This document shows, piece by piece, positions 26,583-33,247 of a stretch of DNA of 64,000 nt. Both the position numbers and the translations under genes were made by a program. The DNA is taken from contig NC_014230.1 of assembly GCF_000196315.1 (NCBI RefSeq), forward strand, positions 434,001 through 498,000. Direction: 5' to 3'. Each line of letters opens with the position of its first letter. Within the stretch, counting starts at the first letter, position 1. The stretch comes from Croceibacter atlanticus HTCC2559 (GTDB lineage Bacteria; Bacteroidota; Bacteroidia; Flavobacteriales; Flavobacteriaceae). Under the pieces are notes generated by a model. That model made no database searches. It was given only the letters and a program-made list of their open reading frames with translations, and was not told the DNA's origin.

Positions 26583-27623
26583 TTAATCTTTTGACTTCAG
26601 AATTTTTAAAATTCGACTATACATAATCTCAGATAAGTTCCAATTGTAGCCATTAAAATTTACGGTGTTAGTAAACTGAATAACAACCGTATTAATATCT
26701 TGGTGGTATTCTGCTATGGTTTGGTATCCTGGTATAAGGCCAGTATGATTAAATTTATAAAGGGATGTGTATATCTCTTGTTCCTTAGCATCAGAAAATG
26801 CAGAGCCATCGTTTAACGCTCTTATAAACTTGCCTAAATCTTGTGCAGTAGCAAGCATAGACCCAATATAATCTGTCTTAAGATCTTCCTCATAACCTAC
26901 ATAATAGCCACTCATAACGTCTTCGATATTCACATCATTTAAAGAAGTGTACGTATTGTTTAATTGCAACGGATTTAAAATTTCTAGTTGTATATATTGT
27001 AAATGGCTATATCCTAAAACACGATCCATTACACGACCAAGCAATAAGTAATTGGTATTACTGTACTCATAATCCTGATCTGGCTTAAAATTGGCTGGCG
27101 TATTTAAGACAAGCTCGAGGATCTTCTGTTCACTACTTGGTGGATTTGCCCAAAAATTAGGCACATCTGTATAGTTGGGAATACCGCTTCTATGGGTAAC
27201 CATCATTTTTAGGGTTATGTCTTTAGCATTATCTATACTTCCTTCTAATTCTGGCAGGTAATGGGATAGCGTTTTATGTATTGAAAGTTTACCGCTACGC
27301 TCTAATTTGGCTATGGAAAGTGCTACATAAAGTTTACTTACACTTGCTATTTTAAATAAGGCTTGAGGATCTGCTGGTGTTTGTAATGCTCTATTCTTAT
27401 ATCCTGAAGTGTAAAACTCTGGTTCCTTATCTTGACCCTTATCTACATATACTACAATACCATCAAACCCATAATCTTTAGCGTTGTTTACTTGTTCCTG
27501 TATAGTATTTGGTAAAGGTGTTATCCAAGCTGTAACTATTGGCCACGGCACAAAATACAATGAGATAGCTGTTCCCACAAACAGTAGCATTCTAATAATT
27601 TGTTTTGGGGTTGGTGATTTCAT
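26583..27623 (-). CDS. Serine hydrolase of the class C beta-lactamase/penicillin-binding fold
   Basis: The 346-residue protein has an N-terminal membrane anchor or signal segment (about 8-30) and a beta-lactamase-type catalytic domain. The SxxK motif is FKIASVSKLYVA near residue 92 and the YxN motif is YSNTNYLLLGRV near 187. A C-terminal HTGLIPGYQTI occupies the place of the KTG-like block. Proteins of this group are D,D-peptidases or esterases. The extended FKIASVSK pattern is that of the beta-lactamase-family serine hydrolases rather than true AmpC. A role in the cell envelope is likely; the substrate is unknown. Confidence 0.85.
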   Translation of the reverse strand: MKSPTPKQIIRMLLFVGTAISLYFVPWPIVTAWITPLPNTIQEQVNNAKDYGFDGIVVYVDKGQDKEPEFYTSGYKNRALQTPADPQALFKIASVSKLYVALSIAKLERSGKLSIHKTLSHYLPELEGSIDNAKDITLKMMVTHRSGIPNYTDVPNFWANPPSSEQKILELVLNTPANFKPDQDYEYSNTNYLLLGRVMDRVLGYSHLQYIQLEILNPLQLNNTYTSLNDVNIEDVMSGYYVGYEEDLKTDYIGSMLATAQDLGKFIRALNDGSAFSDAKEQEIYTSLYKFNHTGLIPGYQTIAEYHQDINTVVIQFTNTVNFNGYNWNLSEIMYSRILKILKSKD

Positions 27624-27696
27624 GAGGTTGGTACTAGGGCTTTAAGTTACTGTGTTAAATTAGCGTTTATTTTCAGTTTAAAACTAACGTTATCAA

Positions 27697-27728
27697 TTCC
27701 GAGTGGATTCGGACGTAGTCGAATCCGC
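27697..27728 (+). repeat. Dispersed repeat, copy 1 (32 bp)
   Basis: This copy contains GGATTCG (27705-27711), an 8-bp spacer and CGAATCC (27720-27726). The core GACGTAGTCGAATCCGC is identical in a second copy at 28534-28565 in the same orientation. Both lie in spacers of the cassette-like region. Confidence 0.75.
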
Positions 27729-27770
27729 TGTAAATGTGATTATTAATATTATCGTTTTGTGTTTCATCAA

Positions 27771-27911
27771 ATGTTGTACAGCCTTTATGTATAAGAATAG
27801 TGCTTTTTTAAGCACCTAATTTAGCAAAGACAAACCGAAAAGAAAATTTGAGAGAATTTTCAAAAATAGACTTGCACTAGCAATTAATTTTATAAGGTGT
27901 TGTAGCTAGTT
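27771..27911. repeat. Hairpin-rich spacer element 1
   Basis: It begins GTTGTACAGCC...GTATAAGAATAGTGC and ends GCACTAGCAATT...TTTTATAAGGTGTTGTAGC, so AGTGC/GCACT and the flanks form inverted repeats. It abuts the stop of the minus-strand gene at 27916. Its start resembles the element at 29161 (GTTGTGTATAAGAACAGT) and its end resembles the ends at 28576 and 29341. Confidence 0.5.
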
Positions 27912-27915
27912 ATTA

Positions 27916-28359
27916 TTACAGATTCGTACTTAAAACTTTACCTTCTTTTTTAGCTTTAGAGTCCTTCGCAATTCCAATTAACATTCCAATTAACATCCCG
28001 AAAATTAATCCATATGAAACATTTTTGAAAGCTGCTCCAAACGCAACTCCAAAACTCATACCAAGGCTCATTCCGATTGCAGTATAATAACCTTTTGAAA
28101 TCAGAGATAATTTTTCTTTTAAATACCCTACAAATAGGTTCAGCTTTTGCTTGAAGTGTTTTTTTCTGTTATCAGAGTTCTCATTAAAATTTAGAGAATC
28201 AAGTTTTTCTTCTATTGATTTTAACTGTTCTTCTGAAAGATCTCTATTATTCAAATCAGTAAAAATTGAAATAAAATTCTTATAAATTTTGATTTCAGTT
28301 TTATTATCTGATTCTATTATTAAATTTTTGAAAAATGCAGATGCTTCATCTAATTTCAT
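27916..28359 (-). CDS. Hypothetical protein with glycine-rich membrane hairpin
   Basis: I do not recognise this 147-residue protein. Residues 1-80 are charged and probably helical, with EEQLKSIEEKL coiled-coil character. Residues about 85-135 form two hydrophobic, glycine-rich segments (GMSLGMSFGVAFGAAF and GLIFGMLIGMLIGI) with GxxxG spacing like glycine-zipper membrane hairpins. A basic tail (KDSKAKKEGK) follows. No signal peptide. It stands alone between two hairpin-rich spacers in the same orientation as the next gene, which suggests a one-gene cassette. A membrane-acting effector is possible but unsupported. Confidence 0.65.
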   Translation of the reverse strand: MKLDEASAFFKNLIIESDNKTEIKIYKNFISIFTDLNNRDLSEEQLKSIEEKLDSLNFNENSDNRKKHFKQKLNLFVGYLKEKLSLISKGYYTAIGMSLGMSFGVAFGAAFKNVSYGLIFGMLIGMLIGIAKDSKAKKEGKVLSTNL

Positions 28360-28473
28360 AAGTATTTAAATTTAATATTTAGGATATACTCTATTATATG
28401 AGTCTGCTTTTTAACTAATGTGTTACAATATGACTCTTGAGAACTAATTTTTATCAAATTGGTTACGGTCTAA

Positions 28474-28590
28474 TATAACCGTCAGTTAAGGATTTATATG
28501 CGTTAATTTTCTGTTTGGCACAGAAGTTAGCACTTCCAAGCAGATTCAGACGTAGTCGAATCCGCCGAAATAGGGGTTATACATTGTTGT
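28474..28590. repeat. Hairpin-rich spacer element 2
   Basis: It starts with TATAACCGT (28474-28482), the right arm of ACGGT...ACCGT. It contains the second copy of the 32-bp repeat and ends GTTATACATTGTTGT (28576-28590), 14 bp from the stop of the minus-strand gene at 28605. Start and end resemble those of the element at 29161-29357. Confidence 0.45.
28534..28565 (+). repeat. Dispersed repeat, copy 2 (32 bp)
   Basis: Same orientation as the copy at 27697-27728. The 24-bp core differs at two positions, both in the left arm of the inverted repeat, so the perfect stem of copy 1 is weakened here. Confidence 0.75.
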
Positions 28591-28604
28591 ATGGGGTTTA
28601 TATA

Positions 28605-29138
28605 TTAAAATCTGTTTATCATTAGTATTATGAAGGAAATCAATAATGTATTTTCAGAAAAGTCTTTCAAAGAGTTTTTATTCAGTATTTCTGATTTTAA
28701 TTTGTTAGCAAAAATGATATTCCCATTATCTAAATCGACTTCCTCAGCGACTAAGTCATTCACATTCAATCCGTGAGCGATTAGATTCCTAGTTTTTAAA
28801 GTCTCAGATAGATTTAGGTCTAAGAAATTAGTTAATTCCTTAGCTGTTGATATATTTCTATTTTTAGTAATTGAAGAATTGGATTCTAAATATAACTTAA
28901 TTTTAGTTTGATATTTTTCTGTTTTCAATACTTGTTTAAAAAGGCTTATTTTCTTTCCAAAAGCTATTGGCAAAATGAATTCTTCAAGATATAAATTTAA
29001 GACTTCTTCATTTTCGCATATTGGTTTAAAAGTCGAGTAGATAATTTTAGTTAAAATATCTTCAAGTTTCAAACTTAGAGCAATAATTTGCCCTCTTACC
29101 CTAATTTCATCATTCATTTTTGTATTTAATTCATCCAT
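28605..29138 (-). CDS. HEPN-like protein with Rx4H motif
   Basis: The 177-residue all-helical protein starts with a helix like those of HEPN-domain proteins (IRVRGQIIALSLKLEDILTKII). It has ETLKTRNLIAHGLNV near residues 112-126, where Arg117 and His122 make the Rx4H catalytic signature of HEPN RNases. No partner (MNT nucleotidyltransferase or antitoxin) is adjacent. HEPN proteins of this size are often toxins, abortive-infection effectors or ribonucleases, though non-catalytic members exist. It sits alone between two hairpin-rich spacers. The family call rests on the motif and helical pattern only. Confidence 0.55.
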   Translation of the reverse strand: MDELNTKMNDEIRVRGQIIALSLKLEDILTKIIYSTFKPICENEEVLNLYLEEFILPIAFGKKISLFKQVLKTEKYQTKIKLYLESNSSITKNRNISTAKELTNFLDLNLSETLKTRNLIAHGLNVNDLVAEEVDLDNGNIIFANKLKSEILNKNSLKDFSENTLLISFIILMINRF

Positions 29139-29160
29139 AGAGTCAGTTACTCAAATTGCA

Positions 29161-29357
29161 TTATAACGGTTGTGTATAAGAACAGTAGGGCTGATTTGCA
29201 CGCTATCCATTCGGTTAAACACGAGCCGAATTTTTAAATTTTTCTTATTATTTTTCCTTTGTCAATAAGCCAAATTTAAAAATTTGGCGACCTTGCAAAT
29301 GCGCCCGAACTTCTGTGTTAGCAAGTACTCGCGCTATTTTTTATATACATTGTTAGC
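29161..29357. repeat. Nested-hairpin element with imperfect terminal inverted repeats
   Basis: The left end TTATAACGGTTGTGTATAAG (29161-29180) and right end TTATATACATTGTTAGC (29341-29357) are imperfect inverted repeats. Inside, GGGCtgATTTGCA (29188-29200) pairs with TGCAAATgcGCCC (29294-29306). Further in, a 17-bp arm at 29225-29241 pairs with 29272-29288 (one mismatch) around a 30-nt loop. The roughly 197-bp element carries no gene and fills the spacer between the HEPN-like and WG-repeat genes. It resembles a MITE or a very long recombination site. Confidence 0.65.
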
Positions 29358-29382
29358 AAATGTTATTTCCTTTGGTAATGAA

Positions 29383-32300
29383 TCATTCTACTTTTTCGCC
29401 AAATTTATTTATGTAGAAATAATCATTTTTTTTAGGTTTTTTAAGGCTTACTTTAGCTTTACCATTTTTAAATGGCTCAACCATTATGTATTTTAAAGGA
29501 ATGACGATTTCAGCATTCTCATTTATATACCCACATTTGCCATTATCGCAGATTCTTGCCAAACCTTCTGTAAATGCAAATACTGCTTGATATTCTATAG
29601 GTATAACAATTTTACCGTTAGTATCTATAAACCCCATTTTTTTATTAAGCGTTACTATAGCGATACCTTCAGAATGCATCTCTGCAAAATCATATATCGG
29701 GTCTATCACAGAATCACCTTGTAAATTCATATAGCCATATTTACCTTTCACCTCACTAAAAACAGCGAGACCATCACTAAAAGGTGTTAGCCAAGGGTAT
29801 TTTACTGGAATTATATTTTCACCTTTCCAATTGAAAAAACCTCTATTGTTACTATTTTGATTATTGTGTTGAACTAGAAAACCATCATCTGTTTTCCATA
29901 CTTGGATATATATTTCTTTTAAAGAATTCTCAAGTTCATCTATAGATTTTAAATCTTTAAGCTCTTCAATTTCAAGTACCTCATTTTCTTTTCTTTTAAA
30001 TAATATCTCGTCATCATTATCAATTTCTTCACCTAATAGGTTTAGATATATGCTTTGATCATACTCATCTTTAGCTAGTGCTAACCCATCCTTGAACGAT
30101 TCAATCCGCTTGTATTCTTTATTTGTTAATACTTTACCTGTATCATCTATAATTACATATTTACTTGTGTAGTCACTGCTACCACCAATATTTGCAATAG
30201 CAACATTATTTATAAACTTAGGTTCATTGCCAAAGGTTATTTTGCTAGTTTTCTCTCCTTTGCTGTCAATAATAAACCATCTCAGACCACTTGCGAATTT
30301 CTCATTTGCCACTATAGCATAACCTTTATTGTTGAATGGTCTTGCTATATCAAAACCTTCATTGAATAAATATTCTCCATTAGTGTCAATGTATTTATAT
30401 TTATCATTACCACCACCCATAAAAGTTGAAGTTTTAGATTTTTTTACTACAGCACTTTTATTTATAAAAGATACTCCTTTATCAAATTTTCCAGAAATCT
30501 TTACATTGCCTTTTCTATCAATGTAAAAGCTATTTTTATCACTTTCTGGGACATAATCTTGAGTTCTCTTTTTCCCATCTTTGAGTTTTGTTGCAAAAGC
30601 CAATCCTTCTGAAAATGAACTGACGTCTATATATTCAAAAGGGATTACTGTTTCTCCATTTTTATTTATAAAACCTGCTAAGTATGTTTCTACATCTACA
30701 ACAAACGCCATACCTTCATCAAAAGTTCTAGCATTTTTGTATTTTAAAGGTATAATCGTTTCTCCTTTGATATTAATAAAACCATAGCGTTCATCTTTAC
30801 TTACAAGAGCAAGTCCTTCAAAAAAGTCTGTTACGGTATCATATTTTGAGGTATTTAGAATAGTTTTTCCTTGTTTATTAATAAAAAATGTTTCATTACG
30901 TTTTGGCACATATACTAATTTAACATTTTCACGTTCTGCCCAGTTATAATTCGAATTACTTGCTTGAATTATCGTTTTTTTAACAATATCACTCCCATAT
31001 TTAGCTTTCTGTTCTTCAAATATACGTTCTTGTTCTAAAAACTTTTTATATTCCTTTAGTGTTGAATCATAAGCAGTACCATAAGCAACATTTTTATTAT
31101 CTAAGGCAATAACTTTTTTAAGTATTGCAAGTTTTTCAATTAGTTCAATATTTTTAAGTTGAGATTTTTCATAAAGCCATTTAGGATTATTAGGCTTTTT
31201 TTGAAGAGCCAACTCTAAAAAATACGGTGCTTTTTGTTTTATACTTTCATTACTACTGTTAGATTTACGACTAAACGTATTATAATAGGTTTCACCAGAG
31301 ATATTTTTACTATTATTTTTAAAACTTCTATTCCCAGGGTCTTTGCAATAATTGCCTCCTCTAATAATTTCATCAGCATCTTTCATCATACACGCTGCAA
31401 ACTCATATTGTTTTAAATAAAATTCTTCAGCATCTTCAGAAAGTGCAAGTGTTGCAGCTTTAAGTGCATTTTGTCTTATTGGGAGGTATTTTTCCTTTAA
31501 TTTCTCAGCTATTTTTGAAAGTTCTCGTTCCTTCTGCCTTTCAAGATTTTGTCTTGCATTACGTTCTTCTTTTTCCAGTTTTCTTCTTGCCAAAACTGTA
31601 GCTGTTGTTGTTAATAATTCTCCTACAGCAGCCTGTGTTTCATTCTTTGCAGCTGCAAGTACTCGGGTTCTAGCTGTGGCAAGATCTTTGTCTAGGTCTC
31701 TAGCTTTTTTATTAAAAACATCTTCTAGCTGTTTTTGTTTCTGCCTAGCTTCTTTAATAATACCAGTTACACTTGTAGATTTTATTTGAGAAAAACTTGA
31801 TATTTGATTTATATAATCTTGCTCTTTTGCCCAATTATTAGACATTTCGGTAAATTGAGTAGTTAAGGTATTACCTAATTTTTCTAATGCAGCATCATAT
31901 TTTACAGTAGCGGCTTTTTGATTATCAATAAAATCTTGAGCATCATTAGGTTGATTGTTTTTATTAGAGGTTACGTCGTTGCTTTTTTGAGTGTAAGAAT
32001 CTCTTTGTTCATTGTTTTGCGAATTTTCATTATTACCTAATTGATTTTCGTATTGTTTTTTTTGAGATCTAAGCGTTCTTAACTCGTTATCTATAAAATA
32101 TTGCGGATGATTAACAGGATTCTTTATTACAAGATCTATCTGCTGATCAATATATTCTATAGCTAATTTATAATTGCCAGAAGATGCGGCATTTTCTCTT
32201 TGACCTCTTAGGTTTTTTAAGTCTGAATTGTATTTATCACCAATACGTTTTTCTTCCTTAACTTGATTTTGATAATTAATTTCTCTATCACACATACATT

Positions 32301-32454
32301 TTACGTAATCTGTTTGTGTTTCAAAATCACACCACGAAATTGCATTGTCACCAGCAGCATAATTTTCACCGTTTTTTAGTAATGAATTGCAGTCTTGAGA
32401 GTATGCTGAAAAATTTAAAAGAACCAGAAATACTATGAGTATATTTATTTTCAT
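29383..32454 (-). CDS. Secreted WG-repeat protein
   Basis: This 1,023-residue protein has a signal peptide (MKINILIVFLVLLNFSAYSQ). A polar, coiled-coil-prone region follows (about 30-330: QRENAASSG, ARQKQKQLEDVF, RQNLERQKERELSKI), then a helical part to about 490. At least eight WG repeats come last (about 500-1015), each built as F-x-E/D-G-L-A ... GFIN..GE-x-VIP..Y. WG repeats form a beta-propeller-like binding surface; partners are generally unknown. No C-terminal T9SS sorting domain is visible, so the protein is probably periplasmic or membrane-associated. It is alone, upstream of the cassette-like stretch. Confidence 0.85.
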   Translation of the reverse strand: MKINILIVFLVLLNFSAYSQDCNSLLKNGENYAAGDNAISWCDFETQTDYVKCMCDREINYQNQVKEEKRIGDKYNSDLKNLRGQRENAASSGNYKLAIEYIDQQIDLVIKNPVNHPQYFIDNELRTLRSQKKQYENQLGNNENSQNNEQRDSYTQKSNDVTSNKNNQPNDAQDFIDNQKAATVKYDAALEKLGNTLTTQFTEMSNNWAKEQDYINQISSFSQIKSTSVTGIIKEARQKQKQLEDVFNKKARDLDKDLATARTRVLAAAKNETQAAVGELLTTTATVLARRKLEKEERNARQNLERQKERELSKIAEKLKEKYLPIRQNALKAATLALSEDAEEFYLKQYEFAACMMKDADEIIRGGNYCKDPGNRSFKNNSKNISGETYYNTFSRKSNSSNESIKQKAPYFLELALQKKPNNPKWLYEKSQLKNIELIEKLAILKKVIALDNKNVAYGTAYDSTLKEYKKFLEQERIFEEQKAKYGSDIVKKTIIQASNSNYNWAERENVKLVYVPKRNETFFINKQGKTILNTSKYDTVTDFFEGLALVSKDERYGFINIKGETIIPLKYKNARTFDEGMAFVVDVETYLAGFINKNGETVIPFEYIDVSSFSEGLAFATKLKDGKKRTQDYVPESDKNSFYIDRKGNVKISGKFDKGVSFINKSAVVKKSKTSTFMGGGNDKYKYIDTNGEYLFNEGFDIARPFNNKGYAIVANEKFASGLRWFIIDSKGEKTSKITFGNEPKFINNVAIANIGGSSDYTSKYVIIDDTGKVLTNKEYKRIESFKDGLALAKDEYDQSIYLNLLGEEIDNDDEILFKRKENEVLEIEELKDLKSIDELENSLKEIYIQVWKTDDGFLVQHNNQNSNNRGFFNWKGENIIPVKYPWLTPFSDGLAVFSEVKGKYGYMNLQGDSVIDPIYDFAEMHSEGIAIVTLNKKMGFIDTNGKIVIPIEYQAVFAFTEGLARICDNGKCGYINENAEIVIPLKYIMVEPFKNGKAKVSLKKPKKNDYFYINKFGEKVE

Positions 32455-32781
32455 TTTAAATGTTTAAGGATTCAAAATTAAAATTATTATGAATTCAGGT
32501 CAATACCTCATATTGGGTATTTTCTTAATATTTGCTAACTAGTTTATAAGCGTAACTCCAAACTTAATCAATAAAACACATTAAAAAACTTATAATTTTT
32601 AAATTAACATAATAAATTGATTTATAATTATTTAAACGTTTACAAGCGACAACAAGCACTTACAATCGTTTACAAATATTTACTTACCGATTAATACAAG
32701 AACGCTACTACATCTTTGCTTCGGCAGTCAATACAACTAATCTGTCATTATCTCAATTGTTTAATTTAAAAACTAATTATT
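32455..32781. other. 327-bp intergenic region before ssb
   Basis: AT-rich sequence between divergent genes with no convincing ORF or RNA gene. It holds the phased repeats at 32639-32688 and a small hairpin AATACC/GGGTATT near 32500. A -7-like CATCTTTG (about 32713) probably serves ssb. Confidence 0.6.
32639..32688 (+). repeat. Five degenerate 10-bp tandem repeats
   Basis: Units begin at 32639, 32649, 32659, 32669 and 32679: TTTACAAGCG, ACAACAAGCA, CTTACAATCG, TTTACAAATA, TTTACTTACC. The spacing is exactly 10 bp, close to one helical turn, which suits cooperative protein binding on one face. They lie about 95-140 bp before the ssb start. Confidence 0.6.
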
Positions 32782-33114
32782 ATGCAAACGCTAAGAAACA
32801 ACGTACAATTGATCGGGAATTTGGGACAAGACCCAGAAATTATCAACTTAGAGTCAGGTAAAAAACTGGCTAAATTTTCAATCGCCACAAACGAATCTTA
32901 TAAAGACAAAAATGGAGAAAAGGTAGAACAAACCTATTGGCACAATATTGTAGCTTGGGGCAAAACCGCAGAGATTGTAGAAAACTACGTGTGTAAAGGA
33001 AAAGAAGTGGCCATAACGGGAAAGCTTACCAACCGTTCTTGGGACGATAAAGATGGCAACAAACGCTACACCACAGAAGTGGTTTGCAGTGAGCTTCTAA
33101 TGATGTCTAAATAA
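32782..33114 (+). CDS. ssb: Single-stranded DNA-binding protein, short form
   Basis: At 110 residues this is a bare OB fold: LRNNVQLIGNLGQDPE, KLAKFSIATNESYKD, TYWHNIVAWGKTAEIV and VAITGKLTNRSW, all in SSB order. The usual Gly-rich linker and the acidic C-terminal tail that recruits RecQ, RecO and other partners are absent; it stops at SELLMMSK. Bacteroidota often have more than one SSB, and this looks like an accessory copy. recQ follows on the same strand after 133 bp, but probably with its own promoter. Confidence 0.9.
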   Translation: MQTLRNNVQLIGNLGQDPEIINLESGKKLAKFSIATNESYKDKNGEKVEQTYWHNIVAWGKTAEIVENYVCKGKEVAITGKLTNRSWDDKDGNKRYTTEVVCSELLMMSK

Positions 33115-33247
33115 TTTTAAAGCCAGAAAACAATAGCGAAGAAAACAACATATATATTACATATATTTTTCTTCGCTTTTCGTTTTTCACTCATCCCTAA
33201 TTCTTACCTTAACGGCGCAATGTATACTATAGAAAGCTCACTTTTAA

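Noticed and set aside
29161-29357. Integron attC site
   Set aside because: The ends do not fit the GTTRRRY/RYYYAAC core sites and no integrase is in the window; kept only as an unclassified hairpin element.
27771-29357. Insertion sequence remnants
   Set aside because: No transposase or fragment of one in any frame; inverted ends are imperfect and no clear target duplication was seen.
29284-29496. Short plus-strand open frame over the hairpin element and the end of the WG-repeat gene
   Set aside because: It starts inside the inverted-repeat element and runs antisense through the conserved end of the WG gene; no protein pattern.
32639-32688. CRISPR-like repeats
   Set aside because: Units are only 10 bp, tandem without spacers, and no cas gene is near.
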